Shown piece by piece: positions 21,762 to 30,651 of a stretch of 31,965 nt of DNA (positions are counted from its first letter, which is position 1; every line of letters begins with the position of its first letter). Below the pieces are notes generated by a model. That model was not told the origin of the DNA. It did not search any database and saw only the letters and a list, made by a program, of their open reading frames with translations. Both the position numbers and the translations under genes were made by a program. Source of the DNA: Euryarchaeota archaeon SCGC AAA252-I15 (GTDB lineage: Archaea > Altiarchaeota > Altiarchaeia > IMC4 > SCGC-AAA252-I15); NCBI GenBank assembly GCA_000402775.1, contig AQSC01000047.1:1-31965 (forward strand), read 5' to 3'.

Positions 21762-23168
21762 TTGGATACTCTGGTTTCAGTATTTTATGATGAATTGCTT
21801 GAGTATCCAAAGCCGCCTTTTAATCCACGTGAAGCTTTCCCGGAGCTGGATGTTAAGGCCATCGATTCTGAGAATATAGTTTATGGTGGAGTGAGAGAAT
21901 TATTTAGGCTTTTGGGTTTTGACAGTCGAAATTTCGGGGGGAAAAGTTGGAATCCCTTGGGGGATATTGTTAGTGAGGGTGATACCGTCGTTTTGAAGCC
22001 CAACTTTGTTTTGGATCTTCCAGTACATGCGATAACTCACGGTTCGGTTTTAAGGCCAGTAATAGATTACACCCTTAAGGCGCTTTCCGGGTCTGGAAAA
22101 ATTATTATCGCCGACGCCCCCTTGCAGAGTGGAGACTTTGAAAGGATTCTTGAGATTTCGGGTGTGAGGGATTTAGTTGATTATTATCGGGAGTTGGGGG
22201 TTTCAATTGATGTTGTGGATCTTCGCAGGGAGGTTTCGATTGTGAACGAAGACGGGATTATTGTTAGAAGAGTTAAGGGTAGTGGTGACCCTAAAGGTTA
22301 CGTTGTAGTAGACCTTGGACGTGACAGTTACTTGGATGATATTTCAAGTTTCTATGAAAGGTACAGGGTTACCGAATACAATCGGGATGAGATGATAACC
22401 CACCACAACAGGGAGAAAAACGAGTATCTTGTCTCGAAAACAATTCTCGATGCAGACGCAATCATAAACCTGCCAAAGCTTAAGACTCACAAGAAAGCTG
22501 GAGTTACCTTGGCCTTAAAGAACATGGTGGGGATGAACGGGGATAAAAGCTGGCTTCCACACCACAGGATTGGAGCACCTCCCGACGGGGGAGACGAGTA
22601 CCCTATGAAGAGTTTTCGAAAGCGGTTTGAAAGCAAGACGATAGACTACTTGCGTACAAAGCCCATGCTTTGGTGTGGAGTGAAAAAGGTGTGTGATAAG
22701 TTCAGGAGGGGTGGAGAAAAGAGAACAACAGACTGTAAGATCACATATGATACTCGCGAAGGGAGTTGGTGGGGAAATGATACTGTTTGGCGTATGGTGT
22801 TGGATCTTAACACGATACTTCTTTATTCTGACAAGAGGGGAGAGCTTAAGACTGATAAACAACGGAAATACCTTGCTGTGGTGGACGGAGTCCTTGCGAG
22901 TGAACGAGACGGGCCAATAAGGTCTACCTTGAAGAAAGCAGGTTTGTTAGTGTCTGGGACTAATCCAGTGCACGTAGACTTTGAATGTGCAAGACTTATG
23001 GGATTTGACCCACTAAGGATTAAAACCATAAGTAGTGTGAAAAGTAATGGGAAATATCCCCTACTTTCAGGTGATATTGAACCCAAAGTCAAGTCAAATG
23101 AAAAAGAGATTCCAATCCAAAACTTCATCCCTGCCAGCGGGTGGGTAGGGCACATTGAGAAAAGATGA
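21762..23168 (+). CDS. DUF362 domain protein
   Basis: 468 residues. The DUF362 signature is visible: VVLKPNFVLD near residue 80, HGSVLRPVIDYTL, IIIADAPLQSGDFERIL, and NLPKLKTHKKAGVTLALKNMVGM near 235-255. It has no ferredoxin Cys motif, unlike some DUF362 proteins. The function of the domain is poorly defined; members recur in polysaccharide and redox loci. The start is TTG 21762, preceded by a good GGTGGAG site inside the end of the upstream frame. The stop overlaps the flippase start (ATGA region at 23165). Confidence 0.85.
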   Translation: MDTLVSVFYDELLEYPKPPFNPREAFPELDVKAIDSENIVYGGVRELFRLLGFDSRNFGGKSWNPLGDIVSEGDTVVLKPNFVLDLPVHAITHGSVLRPVIDYTLKALSGSGKIIIADAPLQSGDFERILEISGVRDLVDYYRELGVSIDVVDLRREVSIVNEDGIIVRRVKGSGDPKGYVVVDLGRDSYLDDISSFYERYRVTEYNRDEMITHHNREKNEYLVSKTILDADAIINLPKLKTHKKAGVTLALKNMVGMNGDKSWLPHHRIGAPPDGGDEYPMKSFRKRFESKTIDYLRTKPMLWCGVKKVCDKFRRGGEKRTTDCKITYDTREGSWWGNDTVWRMVLDLNTILLYSDKRGELKTDKQRKYLAVVDGVLASERDGPIRSTLKKAGLLVSGTNPVHVDFECARLMGFDPLRIKTISSVKSNGKYPLLSGDIEPKVKSNEKEIPIQNFIPASGWVGHIEKR

Positions 23169-24610
23169 GCACTTTAAAGACAATTTTCAAAAACGCGGGA
23201 TTCCTCTACACTTCTGAAGTTTTCAGAAAAATATTATTCTTTTTTCTGGTAGTTTATGCAACAAGGACTCTTGGTACTGTGGGTTGGGGGAAAATCAGTT
23301 TTGGAATGGCCTATACCTCAATGTTTTTGATTGTGATGGATGCTGGACTATTATCCATCATTATCAGGGATATTGCCAGAGACAAGTCTCTCGTTCAAAA
23401 ATATGTTAAAAACTTGCTTTTAATGAAGGTTTTTCTGGCTATCATAACCTACATTCTGATTGTCGTAGTAATCAATGCCCTGAATTATCCACCCAACACA
23501 AAATTTGTTGTATATATTTTTGGGTTTGTTGTGATTTTGGATGCGTTCTCTGAATTATTCAAGTCCGTCTACCAGGCGTTTGAGAGGATGGAGTATGTTG
23601 CATATTCAAGAATAATTCAGGCGGTTGTGGTAGTGTCTCTAGGTGTCACCGTGCTTTTTTTAGGTAAGGGGATTTACTGGTACGCGACCGCTTATTTCAT
23701 AGCAGCATTGGTGAATTTTTTGTTCACACTATTTATTACGTCGAAATATTTCGCAAAAATCGGATTTGAAATTGATTTAACGCTTTGGAAAAAGCTTCTC
23801 AAAAAAGGACTACCACTCCTTCTTTCGACCGTTTTCGGAATCCTCTATTTTAAGATCGACACGATCCTACTCTCTATTATGAAAGGGGATGCGATAGTCG
23901 GTATTTATTCGGCAGCCTACCAGGTCATTGTGGCAATAATATTCATCCCCACGCTATTTTCAGTCGTCGTGTTCCCGGTTTTAAGCAGATTCTACAAGGA
24001 ATCTAAGGAGTTATTATTTCTCACATACAAGAAAGCATTCACCTACATGTTCATCTTAGGCCTTCCAATAAGCGTCGGAGGATTCATCCTGGCAGACCAA
24101 CTGGTGTTGATACTTTATGGTGTGGAATACATCCAATCCATCGCAGCATTAAAAGTTTTGGTATTCGTGGGACTTATGGTCTATCTAAACTACATATTAT
24201 ACAATACACTCATCGCCATAGACAAACAAATCGAATGGATGTACATCTCCGGTGGCTCGGCAATACTTAATGTGATTTTGAATATTGTTTTAATACTGAA
24301 AATGGGTTTTGTCGGGGCAGCGTATGCAACTCTTATCACTCAGGTTTTCACGGCCGCGGCGATTTATTATTTTGTGACTAAGGCTACTTCAAGCCTGCCT
24401 TTCAGAAGTATTGTCGTAAAACCCGTGCTTGCTGTAGCCGTCATGGGTTTGGGGGTCTTTTTCTTAAGGGATGTGAGTATTGTTTTGGCAGTCCCCGCGG
24501 GTGCTGTGATTTACTTTGGAGTGCTGGTTTTAACTCGAGCTTTCACAACAGATGATGTTGAAATGTTCAAGCGGATTGCTGAGGCAGTTCAAAACAGGGT
24601 TGTCTCATAA
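23165..24610 (+). CDS. Wzx-type oligosaccharide flippase (MATE/MVF superfamily)
   Basis: 481 residues with about 13-14 transmembrane helices. N-terminal LYTSEVFRKILFFFLVVYAT and RTLGTVGWGKISFGMAYTSM are typical of the polysaccharide transporter family; the internal repeat KKGLPLLLSTVFGILYFKID and GIYSAAYQVIVAI match the second half. It would flip the lipid-linked glycan made by this operon to the outer face of the membrane. It is the last gene of the plus-strand operon and converges on the carbamoyltransferase with 8 nt, mostly A, between the stops. Confidence 0.92.
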   Translation: MSTLKTIFKNAGFLYTSEVFRKILFFFLVVYATRTLGTVGWGKISFGMAYTSMFLIVMDAGLLSIIIRDIARDKSLVQKYVKNLLLMKVFLAIITYILIVVVINALNYPPNTKFVVYIFGFVVILDAFSELFKSVYQAFERMEYVAYSRIIQAVVVVSLGVTVLFLGKGIYWYATAYFIAALVNFLFTLFITSKYFAKIGFEIDLTLWKKLLKKGLPLLLSTVFGILYFKIDTILLSIMKGDAIVGIYSAAYQVIVAIIFIPTLFSVVVFPVLSRFYKESKELLFLTYKKAFTYMFILGLPISVGGFILADQLVLILYGVEYIQSIAALKVLVFVGLMVYLNYILYNTLIAIDKQIEWMYISGGSAILNVILNIVLILKMGFVGAAYATLITQVFTAAAIYYFVTKATSSLPFRSIVVKPVLAVAVMGLGVFFLRDVSIVLAVPAGAVIYFGVLVLTRAFTTDDVEMFKRIAEAVQNRVVS

Positions 24611-24618
24611 AAAAAAGG

Positions 24619-26460
24619 TTAGTATACTCCAAGATCTGATTCCAGGGCTTGAACCTCGGATGATTCCTCCCGGATTTCATACTCACCTTTAGGTTCATGA
24701 GACTCTACGACATAGCTTCCCAATGCCAGTATGTCCACGCAGTCCACTTCGAAAGAGCGGATTGCGTCGTCTGGAGTGCAGACTATGGGCTCCTCGTGCA
24801 TGTTAAAGCTTGTGTTTATGATTAATGGTAGGCCTGTCAGTTTCTCGAATTCCTTTATTATTTTGTAGTAGGTTGGATTGTTTTTCTTGGTGACGAGTTG
24901 CGGTCTTGCAGTGTTGTCGATGTGTACGACTGCGGGCGCTTTTTCAGCCCACTCCTTATAAACGTCGAATGTGATGGTCATGAACTCGGCAGTATATAAT
25001 CCGTAACCTGAATTTTTGTAGAGTTTTGGGGCTGCCTCGGCTAGAGCGGATGGTGCGAATGGCATGAACTCTGTCCGCTTTAGTCTATCATTCAGCTTGT
25101 CGTTTAGGCTTGCGTCTCTGGGGTCTGCGAGAATGCTTCTGTTTCCTAGGGCTCTTGGACCGAACTCCATTTTTCCGTTGAACCATCCGATGATTTTTCC
25201 AGAGTCTATGGCGGAGGCGATGTATTTTTCAATGTCTTTTACTTTTTTTGGCTTGTATCCGCGTTTTTCAAGGGCTTTTTTTATTTCGGATTCCGAGTAT
25301 TCAGGACCTAGGAACATATTTGTGAGTTTCTTGGGTTTTAAGACTTTGCCGTTTTTTTCGAGATGGTTTTGATAGTGTAGGAGGGCTGAACCCGCAGCTA
25401 TTCCTTCATCACCCATTGCAGGGTGGATGAATACTTCCGCTACTCCTTCCACTTCGGCGATGCGCTGGTTCATCTTGACGTTTGCGAAGACTCCCCCAGC
25501 CATCGCAATCTTTTTTTTACCCGTGTCGATTACATGGTTTTTCACCAATCCCACCACAACATCCTCAAGTCTTTTCTGCGCCGCCGCCGCAACATCATCT
25601 CGCAATTCGCAACCTGAGAGTGCTTCAACCATCATCTCGTCCATGCCTTTGCCGCGCCAGCTTAAATCACTCAAGTCGCCCGATAAGACCCCCTTAAGAA
25701 CCTTGAGCATGTACTTCGCCCTATTTTTTTCGACGCCCATAAATCTTGGTGAATGAAATTGCCTTCCGTCGGGACTTAAGCCTAATAGTTCAGACATTTG
25801 GCCATAATATTTTTTCGGGTTTCCGTATGCTGCAAGGCCCGTTATTTTCCCTTCGTGTCGCAGCGGTTTGAATCCCAGATGTGCTGTCACCCTGCTGTAG
25901 AAGTATCCTGGCGAGTTCATGTAGTAGGATGATGAGATTCTTTTAACGTATCCGTTTTCCACGATATTAATTGATGAGCAAAGGTCATCTCCAGCCCCGT
26001 CTAGCGTGAAGATTAGGGGGTCTTTGAATCCGGACGTGTAGTATGCTGCTGTTGCGTGTGAAAGGTGGTGGTCCATGTAGTGGATTGGCGCGGAAATTCC
26101 AAGTAGTTCAAGTTCTTTTGCAAGTCTTTCTCGGAAGTATTTTCCGGCACTTTTTTTATCGAGCTTTCGATGTATTGTCGACAACAATCTTTCAGCTGTG
26201 GAGAGGGTAGTTTTGTCGAATAAGAATTTTGCCAGATGTTTTGAAAAGTATTGTGAATCAATTGATGCGATCGTCACAACATCAATGTCTTTTCCGGTTA
26301 ATCCGCAAATCTCTAGGGTTTTCTCTATTGCCTTGTAAGGAAATCCTATGTGTTTTTTTATCCTTGAAAGCCTTTCCTCGTTTATGGCTGCGATAATTTT
26401 TCCGTCAGATACTATTGCTGCGGTAGCGTCGTGTCCAATAACCAATCCTAGAATGTTCAT
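24619..26460 (-). CDS. NodU/CmcH family carbamoyltransferase
   Basis: 613 residues, full length for the family. The N-terminal Kae1/TsaD-like domain starts LGLVIGHDATAAIVSDGKI and has HHLSHATAAYYTSGF and FTLDGAGDD. The C-terminal carbamoyltransferase domain has NGKMEFGPRALGNRSILADP and LPLIINTSFNMHEEPIVCTP. It transfers a carbamoyl group from carbamoyl phosphate, through carbamoyl-AMP, to a hydroxyl of a sugar. It ends the minus-strand glycan operon, but a TTTTTTTAAAC box at 26504-26494, ~39 nt before the ATG and after a 60-nt gap, may give it its own promoter. Confidence 0.92.
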   Translation of the reverse strand: MNILGLVIGHDATAAIVSDGKIIAAINEERLSRIKKHIGFPYKAIEKTLEICGLTGKDIDVVTIASIDSQYFSKHLAKFLFDKTTLSTAERLLSTIHRKLDKKSAGKYFRERLAKELELLGISAPIHYMDHHLSHATAAYYTSGFKDPLIFTLDGAGDDLCSSINIVENGYVKRISSSYYMNSPGYFYSRVTAHLGFKPLRHEGKITGLAAYGNPKKYYGQMSELLGLSPDGRQFHSPRFMGVEKNRAKYMLKVLKGVLSGDLSDLSWRGKGMDEMMVEALSGCELRDDVAAAAQKRLEDVVVGLVKNHVIDTGKKKIAMAGGVFANVKMNQRIAEVEGVAEVFIHPAMGDEGIAAGSALLHYQNHLEKNGKVLKPKKLTNMFLGPEYSESEIKKALEKRGYKPKKVKDIEKYIASAIDSGKIIGWFNGKMEFGPRALGNRSILADPRDASLNDKLNDRLKRTEFMPFAPSALAEAAPKLYKNSGYGLYTAEFMTITFDVYKEWAEKAPAVVHIDNTARPQLVTKKNNPTYYKIIKEFEKLTGLPLIINTSFNMHEEPIVCTPDDAIRSFEVDCVDILALGSYVVESHEPKGEYEIREESSEVQALESDLGVY

Positions 26461-26493
26461 TTCAAAACAAAACTTACCAATTATTGTGAGTAA

Positions 26494-26504
26494 GTTTAAA
26501 AAAA
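26494..26504 (-). promoter_or_regulatory. Possible TATA-like box of the carbamoyltransferase gene
   Basis: Minus-strand TTTTTTTAAAC centred ~39 nt before the ATG at 26460, in the largest gap (60 nt) of the minus-strand operon. Confidence 0.35.
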
Positions 26505-26520
26505 GTATTTTTGAAAAATA

Positions 26521-27132
26521 TTATATTGTTTTAATCTCCTTGACCACTTCGAATGCTTCGGCAAACTTTGTGCTGATTTGATAGCCACGATACTGGGCTC
26601 TACCCCTGATACCGTAAACCCAATTGTCGCCGTTGGCATCAACCTGAGACTTATGGGATAAAACACTCTCAATCTTTGTCTCAATAACTGAAGAAACGTC
26701 AACAAACATCTGAGGTTTAAAACCGTACGGCACTATCCCACCGGGAATAGTCTGCTCGTACATGTAAACCGAGCAAGTGTTTCTTCGGGCTGCGGCGAGT
26801 GTCGCGTTGCCTACTGTTATGTGGTCTTGGTGGGAGTCGTGAATCCAGTGGGTGTAGATTATGTCCGGTTTAAACTCACAGACTATTTCATCGAATTTTT
26901 CCACGATACGCCTATTATTGGAGAATTCATCGGATTTTATGTTTAGAAACTTGACTTTCGCTCCCAGAAGTTTAGCGGCATTCTCGGACTCTTTACGCCT
27001 CTCCGATGGATTGTTGGGTATTAATGCAACTACCATGAGTACTTCATCACCGCTATCTGAGTGTTTTGCTATTGTCGCTCCCATGCCAACTTCAATGTCG
27101 TCTGGGTGGGCTCCGAATGCTAGTATCCTCAT
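26521..27132 (-). CDS. PIG-L/LmbE family N-deacetylase
   Basis: 203 residues. Zinc-binding motif AHPDD at residues 8-12 (LAFGAHPDDIEVGMGATIAKH) and the distal HQDHITVGNATLAAAR. The family removes N-acetyl groups from amino sugars such as GlcNAc-lipids or nucleotide sugars. It likely produces a free amine on a sugar of this glycan, which the neighbouring ATP-grasp or PaaK-like enzymes could re-acylate (inference). It begins 2 nt after the ATP-grasp stop. Confidence 0.92.
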   Translation of the reverse strand: MRILAFGAHPDDIEVGMGATIAKHSDSGDEVLMVVALIPNNPSERRKESENAAKLLGAKVKFLNIKSDEFSNNRRIVEKFDEIVCEFKPDIIYTHWIHDSHQDHITVGNATLAAARRNTCSVYMYEQTIPGGIVPYGFKPQMFVDVSSVIETKIESVLSHKSQVDANGDNWVYGIRGRAQYRGYQISTKFAEAFEVVKEIKTI

Positions 27133-27134
27133 TT

Positions 27135-28070
27135 TTACTTATCACTTACTACTACTTCATTAAAGTATCGGAGAACAGTTATCTCCTGAAATTCCATTTC
27201 CCCCACACTCTTGTTATCTATTAGATCAATGAGTATTTTTGGTATGTTCACTCCCGCAAGCGTTGCAAAGACTGTGCCGCCGCCCATTCGAGGATTAACC
27301 TCCACAAACGCGGGTTTCCCGTCTTTGCCCAATTTCATCTGCATGCAAGACGGGCCCTTGATGTTAAGAAATTCAGACATCTTAAGACATGCTTTTTGAA
27401 TCTCCTCGTCTTTTACTATCCTGCCCTTTGACGATATTCCAGCTTTAGTCTCGATTCTAAGTCGTGGTACGGCAACCAAAGCCTTACCCTCCAAGTCGGC
27501 AACAACATCGATTGTGTATTCCTCTGCTGGGAGATACTCTTGGATTATCAAGTCGGAGTGTTTAGACAGGTAATAATCCAAGTCGCGCAGGTCTTCGCAA
27601 AGAAAAGTGTTCCTGCTTCCCTTACCCCTAATCGGCTTGATAAAGCAGGGGAATTCAACGCCGTCAGAAGTGAGGGTTGAGTAAGGCAGATTAAATCGGT
27701 CTTTAGTCTTTTCATAGAAATTCCACTTGTCCATGCAAAGCTCGATTACGTCCAAATCCGAAATTATGACTGAAACCCCCTTTTCCTCAAGGATTTTTTT
27801 ATTTTTACTGTATGCTAATATGTCAAATCCTGAAGTTGGAAAAATTACGTCGATTTCCTCTTTTTCAATGACATCCAAAGCCTTATCGAAGAAATTTGGG
27901 TCGTCGACGCGGGGCAGAACATAGTATTTGTCGGCAAGGTAGAATCCACTCGAAAGCGGATTTGCATCAGTTGTTACAATCTTTCCCTTAAAGTCTATCA
28001 TGCGAAGGGATTTTATCGCCCCGATTGCAGCAGGACCTCCCCCACCGGGAAGCAGTATGTTGTGAGTCAT
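27135..28070 (-). CDS. ATP-grasp carboxylate-amine ligase-like protein
   Basis: About 311 residues from ATG 28070, chosen because MTHNILLPGGGGPAAIGAI matches the family start and begins 1 nt after the PHP gene stop. An in-frame upstream start (28115) would overlap that gene. It has an N-terminal pre-ATP-grasp domain like carbamoyl-phosphate synthase large subunit, and an ATP-grasp domain with FIKPIRGKGSRNTFLC, IIQEYLPAEEYTIDVVADLE and the Mg/ATP acids of FVEVNPRMGGGT. It forms an amide or related bond from a carboxylate and an amine using ATP. Substrate unknown; the context suggests a sugar or sugar-linked amino acid. Confidence 0.88.
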   Translation of the reverse strand: MTHNILLPGGGGPAAIGAIKSLRMIDFKGKIVTTDANPLSSGFYLADKYYVLPRVDDPNFFDKALDVIEKEEIDVIFPTSGFDILAYSKNKKILEEKGVSVIISDLDVIELCMDKWNFYEKTKDRFNLPYSTLTSDGVEFPCFIKPIRGKGSRNTFLCEDLRDLDYYLSKHSDLIIQEYLPAEEYTIDVVADLEGKALVAVPRLRIETKAGISSKGRIVKDEEIQKACLKMSEFLNIKGPSCMQMKLGKDGKPAFVEVNPRMGGGTVFATLAGVNIPKILIDLIDNKSVGEMEFQEITVLRYFNEVVVSDK

Positions 28071-28071
28071 A

Positions 28072-28704
28072 TCATCTTTTAACCAATTCCGAAACTTTGT
28101 GAACGTCACTTCCAATCACTGTTTTAGCCCCTAATTGTTTTGCGAGGATTAAAAATTCAGGTTGTGGAAGATTATATTTAATGTTTTCTTCAATTAAAAC
28201 CTGGTTTCTGATGCATGAGTTGATTATGTTTTCAATTTCATTTGACGTTAATTTGATGTTTCGTTTTTTCGCGTATAGTGTGGGGTGGGCCCAGACGTCT
28301 ACATCCGGATTTCGGATTAAGTTTTCGAGCGTACTCAAGTATTCTTTCTTTGATATTTCTGGGAAACTATGGAATCCTGAGAGGATTATGTCGCATTTTT
28401 CAATGACTTTTCGCGGAGCGTCTATGTTTCCGTCAAGGTCTAGTACTTTGGCTTCACAGCCTACTAGGATTTTCAAGTTAAATTGTTTTCGGGCTGAATC
28501 CACTTCACTTAAAAGTTCATTGAAGTCGTAGTCCAGATTCCTTCGAACGTGTTCTGTAAAGGCTATGAGTTTTATTCCAAGCTCTTCTGCCCTCTCACAC
28601 AACTCTGAGACTGTGTTTTCCCCATCGGTGAAATTTGTGTGCACGTGCCAGTCACCCGTTTTGAGGTATGCCTCATAATCCATCCACTTCTTAACCATCT
28701 TCAC
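28072..28704 (-). CDS. PHP domain phosphoesterase-like protein
   Basis: 210 residues. Metal-binding PHP motifs: DWHVHTNFTDGENTVSE (H-x-H near residues 19-21), AFTEHVRR, GCEAKVLD, SGFHSF, AHPTLYAKK and GSDVHK at the C-terminus. PHP proteins include histidinol phosphatase and sugar phosphatases. Here it would hydrolyse a phosphate ester of a sugar intermediate (inference). GTG 28704 is preferred because AAAGG lies 6 nt upstream; ATGs at 28698 and 28683 are alternatives. A 20-nt near-repeat overlaps this start and the end of asnB (28691-28710 and 28717-28736). Confidence 0.87.
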   Translation of the reverse strand: MKMVKKWMDYEAYLKTGDWHVHTNFTDGENTVSELCERAEELGIKLIAFTEHVRRNLDYDFNELLSEVDSARKQFNLKILVGCEAKVLDLDGNIDAPRKVIEKCDIILSGFHSFPEISKKEYLSTLENLIRNPDVDVWAHPTLYAKKRNIKLTSNEIENIINSCIRNQVLIEENIKYNLPQPEFLILAKQLGAKTVIGSDVHKVSELVKR

Positions 28705-28716
28705 CTACTACCTTTT

Positions 28717-30651
28717 TTAGCCATCTTCACTTACTAACACAATGTCTTCAGGTTTCATTCCAGTGAAATAAATCTCATACCAGACTTCGAATGCCACAAG
28801 ACCCCACAACAAAAGAGAGTGATCCCTAACTTTAGAGGCATGTTCGTCTATGATCTTTTTAACACCCTCCACGTTAAAGAGGCCAGAGTCGGGGAGACTC
28901 CGATTTAATAGAACATCTTCTAAAAGCGGCTTCCAATCAGATCTCAACCACTCACCCCACGCAATGTTGTAGCCGAAACCCATCTTCTTGCCTGAAAGAA
29001 TCTCGCCTGGAAGCTCCCCAACCATTGCCTTCTTCATGACGTACTTGTTCCCACTCTTGTCGAAGATTGACCGTACTTTCATCTTCCTTGGGAGGGAGGC
29101 TGCGAACTCCATAAGCTTGTGGTCTAGGAAAGGCGCCCGAATCTCGATCGATGAAATCATCCCCGTCACATCGCTTGTAACAACCGTAGAATGCATGTTA
29201 CCCATGAAAAGCTCTGTGTAAAGCATGCGATCGAAGAAAGATGCGTTGGGGTGCTCGTTGAATACCCTGTCAAGCGGCCCGCCAACGTCAAAACCTGCTA
29301 CTTTTTCCCTCAAATCCTTTGAATAAAGAACTCCTTTCAATTCACGAGAAACCTTGTGGTACACCAATGTTTTCCTCTTTTCAGCTGGAGCTATGATTAA
29401 ATCTAGAAGCGAAGCAAACCTTGAATCCGAACTGGGAAAAATATTCCTCAAAAATTTGAAGGGGAATTTCGGCAGACTGTCAGTCAGCCTGAACAACAAA
29501 TCCAAAAAGGCGAGCTGGTTGTGATAATCGTATCCGCCGAAAAGCTCGTCTGCACCGTTTCCTGCGAGAACGACTGTCACATCCTCTTTTGAAATAAGCT
29601 TGGTGAGATCCAGGGAGTAAAGTGAAGTGAGCATGTTGAATGGTTCTCCGAGATGGTATATTATTTCAGTTAAAAGTTTAAGGTCTTTCGGCTGAAAGAT
29701 TACTTCGAAGTTTTGTGTGTCGTATTTTTTTGAAACAAGCCTTGCTCTTTTAAATTCCGTGTCTTCAGTGGATGAGCCGATACTGAAGCTTTTCATGCGT
29801 TTTCCGGGTTCCCTTGCCATAAGTGAGACTATTGTGCTTGAATCTAATCCTCCTGAAAGGAGGACTCCTAATGGCACGTCTGATATCTGTCGCATTGTGA
29901 CTGATTCTTCCAGAAGCCTTTTGTATTCGGAAATGCACTCTTTCTCAGTCTTTTTGGTTTTTTTTGAGTAATCTAGTTGCCAGTATCTTTTAATCTTCAT
30001 TCCATCTTCATCTAGGGTGAGATAGTGTGCGGGAGGGAGCTTTCTTATTCCCTTAAAAAGTGTGTGAGGGTATGGTGCGTAAAGGTAGCAGTGAGTCAGA
30101 TAATAGTGGAGTGACTCAACATCAACCTCCTTTTTGAATTTCGGGTGGAGTAGTATTGCGTTTATCTCGGATGCGAAAATTAAGGTCCCGTCTAAATCAG
30201 CGTAAAACAAGGGTTTTTGACCTGCCCTATCTCTTGCTAGGATTAATTTTTTCTTGTTAGAATCCCAGATGGCTATTGCAAACATTCCACGAAGATTTTT
30301 AAGGAAATCCTCACCCTCCTGCTCGTATAAGTGTAAGACTACTTCAGTATCAGTATTGCTTTTGAATTTGCGGCCTTTGGATTCAAGCTCCCCTCGAAGT
30401 TTCCTGAAGTTGTAGACTTCCCCATTATAGGTTATCCATAAGGTTCCGTCCTCGTTCGACATTGGTTGAGCGCCCTTCTCGGATAGATCAATTATTGACA
30501 AACGGCGGTGGCCTAAACCGATGTTGTTTTTTACGTACTGTCCTTCACCGTCGGGTCCTCGGTGTATCATGGTATCGCACATGGCTTTTACGAGCATATC
30601 ATCTACTCTGCCTTTCGCCTTGTATTCGAATACACCGCAGATTCCGCACAT
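28717..30651 (-). CDS. asnB: AsnB-type glutamine-dependent amidotransferase (intact paralogue)
   Basis: 644 residues, uninterrupted. MCGICGVFEYKAKGR supplies the Cys2 glutaminase nucleophile; LGHRRLSIIDLSEKGAQPMS is the segment that is frameshifted in the other copy. The synthetase half has LLSGGLDSSTIVSLMA and VVLAGNGADELFGGYDYH. It is diverged from the asnB at 16277, so the two probably act on different substrates rather than being a recent duplication. It directly follows the GT4 gene (stop at 30652, start 30651). Acceptor carboxylate unknown; amidation of uronic acids is one known role of such cluster-borne enzymes. Confidence 0.92.
   Translation of the reverse strand: MCGICGVFEYKAKGRVDDMLVKAMCDTMIHRGPDGEGQYVKNNIGLGHRRLSIIDLSEKGAQPMSNEDGTLWITYNGEVYNFRKLRGELESKGRKFKSNTDTEVVLHLYEQEGEDFLKNLRGMFAIAIWDSNKKKLILARDRAGQKPLFYADLDGTLIFASEINAILLHPKFKKEVDVESLHYYLTHCYLYAPYPHTLFKGIRKLPPAHYLTLDEDGMKIKRYWQLDYSKKTKKTEKECISEYKRLLEESVTMRQISDVPLGVLLSGGLDSSTIVSLMAREPGKRMKSFSIGSSTEDTEFKRARLVSKKYDTQNFEVIFQPKDLKLLTEIIYHLGEPFNMLTSLYSLDLTKLISKEDVTVVLAGNGADELFGGYDYHNQLAFLDLLFRLTDSLPKFPFKFLRNIFPSSDSRFASLLDLIIAPAEKRKTLVYHKVSRELKGVLYSKDLREKVAGFDVGGPLDRVFNEHPNASFFDRMLYTELFMGNMHSTVVTSDVTGMISSIEIRAPFLDHKLMEFAASLPRKMKVRSIFDKSGNKYVMKKAMVGELPGEILSGKKMGFGYNIAWGEWLRSDWKPLLEDVLLNRSLPDSGLFNVEGVKKIIDEHASKVRDHSLLLWGLVAFEVWYEIYFTGMKPEDIVLVSEDG

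Noticed and set aside
24611..24618. Dedicated terminator between the convergent operons
   Set aside because: Only a short A-run separates the stops; no hairpin is present and the assignment cannot be supported.
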